This document shows positions 1-17,124 of a DNA stretch of 25,000 nt, one piece after another. The notes beneath the pieces were generated by a model. It did no database searches. It was given only the letters and a program-made list of their open reading frames with translations, and was not told the DNA's origin. Location of the stretch: assembly GCA_012295275.1 (NCBI GenBank), contig CM022677.1:25656768-25681767 (forward strand), written 5' to 3'. The translations under genes and the position numbers were made by a program. Source of the DNA: Chrysomallon squamiferum. Its lineage: Eukaryota > Mollusca > Gastropoda > Neomphalida > Peltospiridae. Within the stretch, counting starts at the first letter, position 1, and every line of letters begins with the position of its first letter.

Positions 1-80
1 CTACTATCACTACTAACATTACTTCTGCTACGACTATAATATTACTACTAATAACAACACGAAGAACAATCGAAAATAAA

Positions 81-128
<48 letters not shown>

Positions 129-267
129 TAGATGATTAAAAAAAAAAAAAAAGAATAATAAATCAAAGAAATAATAAAATATATATTTTTTAAGTTTTTC
201 CTTTGTGTCCTATAGCCGGGTTACTTTCTTATGTTGAACATTCTGGCATTATTTGGAGCAGTTGTTT

Positions 268-298
<31 letters not shown>

Positions 299-501
299 GT
301 ATGAAAAAAAAAAGAAGAAAAAAAAAGACGTCTTTCTCAGAAAAAAGTCTCGCCTGCTTTGTGACGTCACATATCGGCCTTATCACTAACCGTCCACATC
401 CGCTAGACGTATTAATTATTTACAACTTCTTCCGCCTTACTTGATATTTAATCAGTCAGTGCGTGATCGTTTTTATTTCATTTTATTATTATTATTATTT
501 T

Positions 502-555
<54 letters not shown>

Positions 556-990
556 TTTTTTTTTTTTTTGAGTCGTGGGAAAATACTGCAAAACATAAAC
601 TCAAAACAAAATCAGTAGTGATACTACTATTATTACTATCATCACGATTTCGAAAACGTCAATGCTGCTGCTGCTGCTACTACTACTACAACTACTAAAA
701 TTTCTCTTACTACTGCTACTACCATTCTGTTATTACTGCTACTACTATACTATTTTTACAGCTACTTCTGTTGCTGCTACTTTTACTAACATTGTTACCA
801 CTACTACAACCACAACTTTTACTGTTAAAACCACAAGAACTACTGCAATAACTACTACTACTACCACTAGTAGTAGTAGTAGTAGTAGTATACTACTATG
901 TAGATGTATAACTACAACAGTTGCTATCACTAATTACATTACTTTCACCGTCGCCATGACTGCTAATTTAAAACTTTGAGAACTAACGAA
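1..990. repeat. Trinucleotide and homopolymer repeat block
   Basis: ACT/CTA-type trinucleotides lie at 1-60 and 600-960, an AAT array at 80-128, poly-A at 272-298, and T-rich tracts with ATT at 482-580. Open frames here encode only Leu/Thr/Val or Lys runs and are repeat artefacts. A non-repetitive stretch at 325-470 contains a perfect TGACGTCA (362-369). No exon is recognised. Confidence 0.7.
362..369. promoter_or_regulatory. Palindromic CRE site
   Basis: A perfect TGACGTCA lies in a CpG-containing island between repeats. This sequence binds CREB/ATF-type bZIP factors. Whether it belongs to a promoter cannot be told from this window. Confidence 0.25.
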
Positions 991-1365
991 ACACAAGAAG
1001 AATGTGAAACAGAAGCCGTCGTCGTTGTCAGATCGTCAAACGAAGCATGACTGACGTCGTTACCAAATGATCAAAACGGACAAACTTTCCCGTATTTCAA
1101 AGCAAACCAAACAAGTGGAGTAATTCGCGTTTTAGACGACCCCTTGTGTACGTTGCATTGCGCGGTTTGTGGCGGGGTGGGGGTCATCTTTTCAACAGTT
1201 TTGGCGCACATTGTCACGTGACACAAAAGAAAAATATGTCTGCCAAGGACTTGATGTGTTTTCTGTTCACTCTAATCGGCATGGAGTCGTTTTGAACGTC
1301 TGTTGACGATAGAGCAGTGATTTATGACAGATGGGGGACCGGTTTAGGTTTTATCGTGGGTGGGG
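991..1365. other. Non-repetitive CpG-richer stretch without a recognised gene
   Basis: The stretch has several CpGs, GTCACGTGAC (E-box palindrome core, about 1213-1222), a G-rich tract (1170-1185) and only a 19-codon open frame (starting 1236). It could be promoter or UTR sequence of gene 1, but no TATA box, start or splice donor is convincing. Confidence 0.25.
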
Positions 1366-1366
1366 T

Positions 1367-1370
<4 letters not shown>

Positions 1371-1429
<59 letters not shown>
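1371..1429. repeat. (GA)n microsatellite
   Basis: An uninterrupted GA array of about 59 bases. Confidence 0.95.
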
Positions 1430-1432
<3 letters not shown>

Positions 1433-2408
1433 GACTAAACTACATGCAACTTTTCAGTCTGTTTATAAAGTTATATACAAATATTAAAATAATTAATAAA
1501 TAAAAACTGTATCTGTCTAAATGCACTTTATAAGTAACGTGTTCAAAAAGTGTGAAGTATAAATGTAATCACATTTTAATACCGTCAAGCTTTTACTTTA
1601 ATAAATTAAAAGTAAGCACTTTGTCTTTGTCTAAATGTGAAATATGTCACAGAAACTATGCAGTACAACATAAATAACTATATATATACGTGATACTAAC
1701 AGAGAGTTACTACGGTCGTTTTCAAAAAGAAATGAAGTGAATATTTAATCATTGTTACTGTAATATGTCATGTACGTTCATACCAATGTAAATATAATTA
1801 TTTATACTTTTATAGAATTGTTAAAGGTTTTTCATAAAAAAAAAAACATACACCTCTCTCTCTCTCTCTGTTCCAATTATCCTTTTTTTTCATTCTTTTT
1901 TTTTACCCCTACCATTTAAAATCTTTGGTTGGATATTATTAGTGAGTGGTTACTATAAAGACAACAATAATATTTCAAATTATAACCGCGCCTGTGCTGG
2001 ACTTTTTTTTTTGTATTGGTTTTCGTTGATAAAGAAAATAATGGTCACATCTTTCACTGAAGGAATTTAATAAAGAAGAAAATACGGCACCTGTCATCTG
2101 CCGACCCCGTTATGACGAGTACTGTGACGTTATTTTCAGTCGTTTTAATAGACAAGTGGACAAATGGAACATTTTTTTATCGTTTCCTTGACAACGGGGT
2201 TTTCATAATCTTCGAATGAATTTTATAGTTTTAATATTATTTTCATTCTTGTTTTTCTTTATCATCTTTTATTGTTTCACTTTTCTTTCTGTGTTTGTAT
2301 CTATGCATTTGTTTATGGTATTATTGTTTTCTTTATTTGCGTTTTTTGAGTAAATGGATATTGGTCTTGTCTGATTTGTTTTATTAAACTTTATTCTGTG
2401 TGTGTGCG

Positions 2409-2411
<3 letters not shown>
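1430..2411. other. AT-rich non-coding sequence
   Basis: No exon or RNA gene seen. It includes a short CT run (1853-1870) and scattered poly-A/T tracts. Confidence 0.5.

Positions 2412-2481
<70 letters not shown>
2412..2481. repeat. (GA)n microsatellite, slightly interrupted
   Basis: GA array preceded by GTGTGTGCGTGC and interrupted once by ACA near 2457. Confidence 0.95.
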
Positions 2482-2959
2482 CAATCTTATTTTTTGTTTT
2501 TTTTTTTTTTTTTTTCTTTTTTTCTGCTTATCTGCCTAACTTAAAGATCCATTTAATAACAGTATTTAAAAAAATATCAGATAAATAAATGAAATACATA
2601 AACAAAAAGATAGCACAATAAACGTTTCAACTGTATCCAGAATCTTCTAAAACATGCCATCACATTGAATTTTGACATTGTGTCACATTGTTTCGAGTTC
2701 ACCTGGATTTTAATGTGTTCACGACATTGTCGTTACCTGTAGATTGACAAGGAGACGTGTGTGTAACATGCCTGCACACTCACCTGTTCAAAATCAGTGA
2801 ACTGTGTCGAGCGACAGGTGGCAGGTGCAAATCTTGTTTGTTGTCAGAAATGTAATTATAGTCCGTTTCAGTTAATTTAGCAATGGAGCACTTTTCTTTT
2901 CTATCTTTTCTTTCTTTTTTTCTTTTTGTTGGGGATCGGAGAATGTTAGACTTTTACAA

Positions 2960-2962
<3 letters not shown>
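2482..2962. other. Non-coding sequence
   Basis: A poly-T block (2490-2523) is followed by mixed sequence. No open frame of note and no recognisable exon. Confidence 0.5.

Positions 2963-3031
<69 letters not shown>
2963..3031. repeat. (CT)n microsatellite
   Basis: An uninterrupted CT array of about 69 bases, followed by a G7 run. Confidence 0.95.
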
Positions 3032-3036
<5 letters not shown>

Positions 3037-3109
3037 GGGGGGGTATGTGTATGCATGCATGTTTTTGAGTGAGTAAGTGTGTTATATGTTTAGGGTAATT
3101 TAAAAAGTG

Positions 3110-3560
3110 GTAGTAATCAGTAGTAGTAGTAGTAGTAGAATGTAGTAATAGTAGTAATAGTAGTCATACAGGACAGTATAGTATAACAGTAAGGTAATAA
3201 TAGCAAAGGATCAGTATTAGTATACTGTTATTAATAGTAATATTAATACTGCTAGTATAATAATAGTAATAACGTAATAATACTAATATAATTTTGTTAA
3301 CAGCAAACTTAATGGTAGTTTAAAATAAATGCAGTAATATTAGTATTAACAATAAAGCTTATAGTGCTAGTATAATATTTAAAATAAAGGCAATAATACT
3401 GGTACTAGCAAAGTATTAATAGGAAGGTAATATAGTATAGTATTATAGCAATATTAGTAGCAGCACCAATAATAGTTGTGCTGGTAGTATCAGTATAGTA
3501 TTATTAGCTGTACAACAAAGCCTGTAGTACCAATGGTAGCCACAGTATCAGTATCCCTAC
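3110..3560. repeat. Decayed GTA/TAG trinucleotide array
   Basis: About 450 bases are dominated by TAG, TAA, GTA and ATA triplets. Only a short perfect core remains (3119-3138), consistent with an old microsatellite broken by point changes and indels. Confidence 0.6.
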
Positions 3561-3672
3561 AACAGCAAATATAGCAGGAGTTTCCTTGTTTACATTCTGT
3601 TAGTTGTCAGTTTGAGGAATTTCTTCCCATCCTGTCTTACCCTACACTCTAATGTCCATCTTCCATTATCTT

Positions 3673-3674
<2 letters not shown>

Positions 3675-3766
<92 letters not shown>

Positions 3767-3767
3767 T
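3675..3767. repeat. (CT)n(GT)n compound microsatellite
   Basis: CT array of about 80 bases passing into GT. Confidence 0.95.
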
Positions 3768-4540
3768 GAATCACAAAGAAACAAAGAACTGAGAGTAAAA
3801 ATGTCAACAGCTGTTACAGTGCAACATGATCCCACTTTCCCACACATCTCAAAGTTTTTTTTTCCACTTTGTTTCTTCAACAAAAAAAAAAAAAAAAAAA
3901 AAAAAAGAAGATTTGAATTCTAATCCAATTACAAGATGAAGTCATTTGGTACTGGAGGAGATTTCTAACATCCCTTAACAAAAAAAAAAAAAAAAAATAA
4001 GAAGGAATAAAAAAATATATATATATATATATAAAGAAAAGCGAAAAAACAAATTTGAATTCTTAGACATTTTCTTCCAAGGACAGGCTGTAGCCAAGGC
4101 AACCCATAATCTGAACAAGATCTGGTCTCTGATAAAAGAAAATCTAATCCCAGATGTTATATTTTATTATCCTTGAAGGTGTTTTCTGTCAGTGAATTAA
4201 ATTAAGAAATGGTAATTTAATCCACAGATTTACAACAACTGCAGTTTCTTTTTATTAGATATATATACACACATATATTATCTTTTAAATTAAATTATTT
4301 AAGTAACGTTAATCAGATTTATTACTGTTGCGATTTTGTAAATGATGAATTTCAGTATAATTTATATTACGTGAATTAAAATCTGTGTGTTTATTGCTTG
4401 TCGTATTATTAATTTTAAATTAAATATTTTAATATGCATACTCATTTTAATATTGTTATAGATCCTAAATATATAGCACACCACTGGCTTAAATATTAAG
4501 TAATGTTATATCGTGATTACATACTAGTTTTTATTTATTT
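3768..4540. other. Non-coding sequence upstream of the first candidate exon
   Basis: Poly-A runs (3883-3905 and 3980-3998), a TA run (4016-4033) and AT-rich sequence. No exon with usable splice sites was found. Confidence 0.5.
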
Positions 4541-4544
4541 ACAG

Positions 4545-10545
<6,001 letters not shown>

Positions 10546-10689
10546 GTCGTGGCTACGTCGACGCTGCGGCGAGAGGCGAGTGTCAGCAGCTACGTGGACG
10601 ACGCGACGAAACGCTCTACGCCGAACAGACGAGCTGCGCAGACGACAGCGATGTAGATGCCATGGAAACCGTCATCTGAGCCTCGACCG

Positions 10690-11400
10690 TAGTTCTACTT
10701 CAGTGGATCCTCGTACCTACTACTTCAGTGGATCCTCGTACCTACTGCTTCAGCTACTTCGGTGGTGGATCTCCATCCACAGTGACTGTTTTATTCATTA
10801 TACTACTTCAGTAGATCACAGTATTCACCCGTGACTACTTCAGCAGTTTATATCCAGCTACTTTGCTACTTCGTTTGGATCATTGTGTCTGATTTATGTC
10901 CACTTTAGCAGATATTTAAACAGTGCTTCTTATGCTTCAGTGGATATCAGTTTCAGCTGGATTATAACCAGACATTCCAGTACATCACTGAATTACTCTA
11001 TTAATTTCTTAAAAATACATACTTGTTTGGATTGTAGTATCCTCTATATCTCTACATCCTCGGATCATAATAACGAATCTAATACTCCAAGTCTTATTTG
11101 AATTGCAGTATCCTGTGTATTTCTACTTCAGTGGATTGTAATAAACAATCTAATACTCCAGTACTTATTTGGATCATAGTATTAAGTTTATAACCCTACT
11201 TCAGTGGATTATTAAGGCATTAAATTTGGACCATTTTGTCCAGTACTCTACATTACTTCATCTGATCATAACAGATGTTTCTACTTCTTTGGATCAAAAC
11301 AGTGGCGTGTGTGTAGTCAAGTACATTAGTTCATCTGATCATAATAACAGATGTGTCTACATCTTTGGATCAAAACAGTGGTGTGTATGTAGTCAAGTAT
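10690..11400. repeat. Degenerate TACTTCAGTGGATC repeat family in the 3'UTR
   Basis: At least ten variants of TACTTCAGTGGATC, for example near 10695, 10722, 10803, 10866, 10935, 11125, 11197, 11281 and 11354. The first copies are nearly identical 24-bp tandem units; later ones are spread 30-75 bases apart. Confidence 0.75.
11258..11399. repeat. 73-bp tandem duplication within the 3'UTR
   Basis: Two copies start TCATCTGATCATAA (11258 and 11331). They share the order ACAGATG, TTTGGATCAAAACAGTGG and GTAGTCAAGTA, with a few substitutions and a three-base insertion in the second. Confidence 0.85.
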
Positions 11401-11890
11401 GCAGTGTTTTTTTCTAGATTAATCAATATTTTGTCCATGTTATGGATCCATGGACCTGCCCAGGATTTCTTAAATGTGAGAGAAATCATTATAGTGACAT
11501 AGTGCATGTATATGTGTGCATTGTATCTATGTGCATGCTGGACTTCAGCAAGGCCAAAGAACTACATTGGCACTGTACAGCAGATATTGATATGGGAAAC
11601 CCATTTTCATTTAATCACTGCCGAAAATTCTTGTCCAGTCTGGGTTTTTTTTATTACAGTGTAAATCATAAAAAAAAAAAATGAAGTACACAAATTATAT
11701 TTGTTTAATGTGCTTTACAGACAATATATCTAAATATATTTAGATTATAGATACAATGTTTTTAAAATTATTTTTATACAATTTGTACATAGGCAGTGTA
11801 GTTAGATTTAAAAGATGGAATAGCACTAGATATGTGGGACCATTATAGGAACAGATGATGATGATTCTGTATAGTTGCATTGGTTGGATA

Positions 11891-11929
11891 GTGTGTGTGT
11901 GTGTGTATGTGTGTGTGTGTGACAGAGAC

Positions 11930-11985
<56 letters not shown>
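11891..11985. repeat. (GT)n(GA)n compound microsatellite
   Basis: GT array passing through GACAGAGACAGAGAA into a GA array. Confidence 0.95.
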
Positions 11986-11988
<3 letters not shown>

Positions 11989-12042
11989 AAATATCTAAAA
12001 ATGCGACCAAACTATGAAATAAAAAAATAAGTAAATAAATTT

Positions 12043-12077
<35 letters not shown>

Positions 12078-12216
12078 AATAACAAATCTGACAGACCAGT
12101 GAAAAAAAACTCTGCACAATTGTCTGTTATCAAGCAATAATATGCGCTGAACTTGTCATCAATAATTTAGTTTATGTATCAGGATTTCTAACAACCTACT
12201 GTACTGAAATTTCAGT

Positions 12217-12222
12217 AATAAA
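12217..12222 (+). terminator. Polyadenylation signal of gene 1
   Basis: AATAAA is followed within about 20-45 bases by a GT/T-rich stretch (GTCTCTTTGTTGTCTGTCTG), the usual downstream element. Weaker alternatives lie near 12019 and 12492. Confidence 0.5.
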
Positions 12223-12240
12223 ATATATTTTGACCTGTCT

Positions 12241-13164
12241 CTTTGTTGTCTGTCTGTCTGTTTACTTTTGAATGGAGATATCAAAACTGATGTAAACTGG
12301 AAAGATACGTAGATATATGAGAAACTGACAGCATGGACTACACGATTGAATGACAGAGAAAAATGACATGTTCATGGAAACAATTACACATGGATATATG
12401 TATATAAATTATTATATGTATACATACACCTATACATATATATGTATATGAATAGCTGATTTATTATTAAAGTCACAATTCACATTTATAAAAATTGAAA
12501 TAAAATTATAGCACATATGATCCATTGTTTTTTGACACTTTTTGTTCTGTCATTCATTGACCCTGTCTGTAGGTGACAACTGTTTCAGATTTTTGGGCAT
12601 GCAGAAAATGATGAAAGACAAAGAATGATTTACTTTGTAGAAGTAACAATTAACTTTCCTTACTGAGTAATTGTTTTTCTTTCTAAAGTTGTCTTGGTGA
12701 CCCTGTGGTAATTTCTTTCTACAGAGAGGAGATAAATGAGTGTCATATGTTTGTATCTCATCAGTGGCTTTTGAGGTTGTGATTGGACTTGTCTTCCTGT
12801 GCCAGACTGTTCCTGAATACTGTCTATGTGCAGAGTCTAATCAGACATACATAAGACACAGAGTATGTTTTCCTCAATACCTATATATATATGCATGCAT
12901 ACACACACATTTGCACACATTCATAGATACACACAAATACATACATTTTGTATACACACACAATGTCTGTGTATGTATATATATGAAACACACACACACA
13001 CACGCTACTTATACATATTTTAATAGGAAAATAAATACAAGTGCACTTGTAGCACTAATGTGATTTAATGAAAAACAAAAGCAGATACAACTAAAACTTT
13101 AATTCAATACTTGTGTCAACATGAATCTGCTTGGATCTGAATTTCTCATTAACAATGTTAATAA

Positions 13165-13205
<41 letters not shown>

Positions 13206-13874
13206 TGATAAATTGAAAATGGATTTCAATTTTAAAAATGGCTTCAACCTGCATTCAAAGTACGTCATGCTCCCTGCCTCAAGAAACGAACAAACAAACA
13301 AACAAAGTCAACAGCTATATTAATGATAAATTGAAACCATTACATGTGTGAATATTATAGAACTATGCATTTGGGTTTGTTTCTGTATGTCGTGTATATG
13401 TGTTTGGCTGTATGTATGTACATGCTAGAAAGATATGAAAGGGAGATGACTCAAGGAAAGAAATTCAGAGGAATGAACTAGATGGTAACTGGAAAGGAAC
13501 CATAAGACAAAGAGGACTGAGAAAGGTAAAAGAAAATGTTGCTGAACAATAGAATATTGAATAACAATGAAAAGAGTATTTCTATTTATCTATGTCATAT
13601 ACGTATGTATGTGTGTATGTATCTTTTTTTTTTTTAATCTTTCTATCTATATCTATCTATCAGTTTGTATCTCTCTGTGCATTCATATCTGAAAGCAAAA
13701 TCAATGTTATAAAAATTTCTTTGAAAAATATTAAAGAAATTGTATACATTTATTTTTGTCTATTTAATTTTTCCTCCATTTTATGATTGAAGTTTAAAGA
13801 AATGACAATATTTCAAATGTTGCCTCCTCTGTTTAATAAATGGATGGATGTGTGTTTATGTATATATTTATTGT
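12241..13874. other. Intergenic sequence between gene 1 and gene 2
   Basis: No convincing gene. It contains CA/TA-rich stretches (12880-13010), an AAT array (13165-13203) and a short non-repetitive open stretch at 12745-12890 whose frame has no clear splice borders or homologue I recognise. Confidence 0.5.
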
Positions 13875-14031
13875 GATATATGTCATAAATACAAACACAC
13901 ACACACACACATTTTCAGTTTATGAAACTTGAATAGCTACATGATACAAACTATTTATGTTCAGTGTAGCTGTTCAAGTTTCATAAACTGAAAGTGTGCA
14001 TGCATGTGTGTGTGTGTTTATGACATATATC
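13875..14031. repeat. Long inverted repeat (68-bp arms, 21-base loop)
   Basis: The left arm 13875-13942 and right arm 13964-14031 are reverse complements with a few mismatches. The ends read GATATATGTCATAAA and the inner part TTTCAGTTTATGAAACTTGAA. The loop is 13943-13963. It could be a small non-autonomous transposon or a transcribed hairpin. No target-site duplication is obvious at the ends. Confidence 0.85.
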
Positions 14032-14806
14032 CGAATAGAACATAGATATCACAATATTAAAACATTACATGTAACTATCTGTGTATATATCATATATTCT
14101 CTCTCTCTCTCTCTATCATACACAAATACTTCAAATGAATTCACACTTTAACAAGGAATAACTTAAATAATCAATTTTGTTCAAATTGTCATTTGTGTTA
14201 ATCATTAGGATAAATATTAATTTAAACTGAGTATGCAGGTGGAGCAAGTTGTCGCAGTCAGATATACTGCAGGACAACAACAACAATGCTGAAAGAAAGA
14301 AAGAAATCTAAAATATTTATTTACTGAAATAAATAAATAAATAAATAAATAGAAATCAAAATAAATGGAATACAAAAGGAAGAAATATATATTTTTTAAT
14401 ACACAAAAGTTGTAAATAGATAAAGTTACAAGTTAATAGAATAAATAAATAAATAACAATAAATAAATAAATAAATAATTAAACTTTTTCACCATGTTAG
14501 ATTCACAATTATTACACAAAACTGAACTACAGCAAGGAAATAAATTCTCAAAAATTAATTAATTTTCAATTTACTAACAACAAATTAAAATTAAATCATT
14601 AAACCGTTTTTATTAATGAACATTTTAAAGTGTATGTTTGAAGAGATGAAGAAAAACAACACATTTAAAATTAAAACTATTAAAAAAAATTAAATATATT
14701 CTACATACTTCAACTTACACTTTATTTCAGTTTTTTGCTACCCAAACTTAATTAATAATGAAGTATAAAAACTCTGTATGTATGTTTATATCTGTGTGTT
14801 TTGGCC

Positions 14807-14841
<35 letters not shown>

Positions 14842-14970
14842 ATGCACAACAAAGGTTAGTTTCCCATAACAATAATTTCAAATTATAAAACAATTATTTT
14901 TAAGACAACTTGCCAATTGAACATTTAAATAATAATATAAAAATATATATATATTTCTGAACAAGAATTA
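14032..14970. other. AT-rich intergenic sequence
   Basis: AAAT tetranucleotide stretches (14326-14352 and 14445-14478) and a GT array (14812-14840). No gene seen. Confidence 0.5.
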
Positions 14971-14974
14971 GGTA

Positions 14975-14980
14975 TTTATT
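14975..14980 (-). terminator. Polyadenylation signal of gene 2
   Basis: AATAAA on the minus strand lies about 100 bases after the TGA of the last exon. Downstream T-rich sequence (ATTCTTGTTCAG) follows. The separating 3'UTR is pyrimidine-rich. Confidence 0.4.
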
Positions 14981-15076
14981 TACATACGTTTTAAAGAAAG
15001 AAACAAAGAAGAAAGAAGACAAAAACAGAAAAGCAAAAGAAAAGAAAAAGAAAGAAAGAAAAATTTAAATGTTTGT

Positions 15077-15141
15077 TCACCTTGTAAAATAGAACAAGTT
15101 GCTGATTACCAGAGGGCTCTTTCTGAGCAAACTGGCAACAC
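15077..15141 (-). CDS. Gene 2, probable last coding exon
   Basis: The acceptor is TTATTTTTATTTCAG on the minus strand. In the expected phase it reads GVASLLRKSPLVISNLFYFTR followed by TGA at 15079-15077. A minus-strand AATAAA about 100 bases further (14980-14975) supports a terminal exon. Alternative: donors CTG|GTAATC (after 15110) or AAG|GTGAAC (after 15081) could splice to further exons, but I see no coding island downstream. Confidence 0.45.
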
Positions 15142-15403
15142 CTGAAATAAAAATAAATTTATAAAATAAAAAATATAATAATGCACATCATTTTAAATGT
15201 AAAAACATTTATCTTTTTTCTACTACCATTACCCCTACTACTATAACTACTATTACTACTGTTACCACTACTACTAATTCTTATTTATTTATTTTTATTT
15301 ATTTATTTATTTATTATTATATTGTATTATATTCCATAATACAGAGCACTTTAATGAACACAAAAATAAAAATAATAAAAAATTAAATAAATAAATAAAA
15401 ATA

Positions 15404-15447
<44 letters not shown>

Positions 15448-16015
15448 AATAATAATAATAATAAACAAAAGGAAATTAAGAATATTAAGAAAATAAAAAA
15501 AATAAAAAATCATTGTTTTTCATGTTCTTGCTACTGTTCTTATATAAAAGACATTTTTTTTATTTACCACTTCTGGCAGCAGAGGGATTGACTGGTACAG
15601 CTGAAATTTAAAAAAAAGTAAAAAAAAATAAACATAAATAATAACAAAATATAAATTAAATAAACTGTGACTGTGTGTATGCTCATTTGTATGAATATGT
15701 GTATTGTGTATGTGTATATGTATATAGATATGTGTGTGTGTGTATGTTTGTATGTATATATGTATGCAAATTCATCATTACTGTACTTATTGTTTCTTTA
15801 ATTATTATTATAATTATTATTAAATTTACTAAAAATCTTCATCTTTCTCTTCTTCATCTTATTTTTATTATTAATTATTATTTTATTACATCATCAATAT
15901 TACCATTATTATTATTATTTAATTTACAAAATATGATCTTATTATTATTAACATTATTATTGTTGTTTCTGTTATTTATTTAACAAAATCTTGTTATTTT
16001 TATTTTCATTATTAC

Positions 16016-16067
<52 letters not shown>

Positions 16068-16230
16068 TAATTTATTAAAATACTGTTATTAACATTATTA
16101 ATATTATTTTTATCATTATTTAATTTACCTTTAAAAAATCGTATTATTATTGCTATTATTATTGGTTATTGTTATTATTACATTATTATTATTATTATAT
16201 TTATCATTATTATTATTTAGTTCAGTAAAA

Positions 16231-16285
<55 letters not shown>

Positions 16286-16681
16286 TGATAAAAATCTTAC
16301 TCTGAAGGTAAAGGGTGAACTGACGGCTGACGATGTTCGCCGATTTCAGTTTACATGTAAACTGGCCGGTGTCATCGACAACGATTGTATTGATGGTTAA
16401 TTTGTAGCTTTTCACGTTGGCTTCCTTGAAGTTCGTACCACGGCTACAGTGAAGATAATACTTCGGCGACGGCGGTTTGACCTTGACCTTACACTTGTCG
16501 TTCTGCTGGCTTACACTGGCTAACGGTTTCAAATCGGGGAGGCGGTAGAATTCAATGTCATCAGTCAACGAGGCCGCATTGAGTACCATGCAGATGAGCT
16601 TGAACGGTCTTCTGTCGTAAGCAACAGAATTGGAACCAATGAGAACTACTTTCAATTCTCGAAGAAATGAAAAGGACATTA

Positions 16682-16717
<36 letters not shown>

Positions 16718-17074
16718 AATAAAAAAAAATTAAAATTAAAATAATAATAGTAAAAATAATAAAACAACAAAGAACATTCATTAATCAGTGAACACAGAAA
16801 ACATAAATGATAAATGATTGGATTGCTAGCCAAATTTTTTGATACCCCCAAACTAATGTAAAACAAAATTTTCAAACGCAAAAAAATATATAAAAAAAAT
16901 TTTTAAAGACTGTTTTTCCTTCTTAAATTTAATTTGGGTAAGAAATTTATTTCCTTTGTAATGTTGATCACGAAACTTAAATTTTGTGCTGATGTCATTT
17001 TAAACAAAATTTACTTCAAATAAAAACTGGACTTATTTGCATTTGTAATGATGAATTTTACATGTAGAATGCAG

Positions 17075-17124
<50 letters not shown>

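Larger units (their letters stand above)
10680..12240 (+). other. Gene 1 3' untranslated region
   Basis: AT-rich sequence without long open frames follows the GC-rich exon, with no good splice donor close to the stop. It contains a degenerate repeat family (10690-11400), a poly-A tract (11670-11681), a GT/GA microsatellite (11891-11985) and a TA run (12049-12074). It ends at a convincing polyadenylation signal near 12217. An earlier AATAAA at 11141-11146 could give a short isoform. Confidence 0.5.

Noticed and set aside
253-444. Open frame of 63 codons beginning in a poly-A tract
   Set aside because: Lysine run from poly-A; no splice sites, no recognisable protein, and the frame depends on homopolymer length.
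662-979. Open frames on both strands in the ACT/CTG block
   Set aside because: Leu/Thr or Val/Ile runs produced by trinucleotide repeats.
1233-1300. 19-codon open frame starting ATGTCTGCC in the CpG-richer stretch
   Set aside because: Too short and without context; it could be an upstream open frame only if a transcript covers it.
12740-13063. Plus-strand open frame with a hydrophobic, cysteine-containing start
   Set aside because: It runs into CA/TA repeats, lacks clear splice borders or a start context, and lies past the likely end of gene 1.
15675-15983. Open frame of 102 codons in GT/ATT repeats
   Set aside because: Composition is wholly repeat-derived.
16660-16781. Upstream extension of the Ig frame with Ile/Phe/Tyr-rich sequence as a signal peptide
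   Set aside because: The Tyr run is an ATT repeat and a good acceptor precedes the Ig sequence; a far better signal peptide exon lies at 17434-17356.
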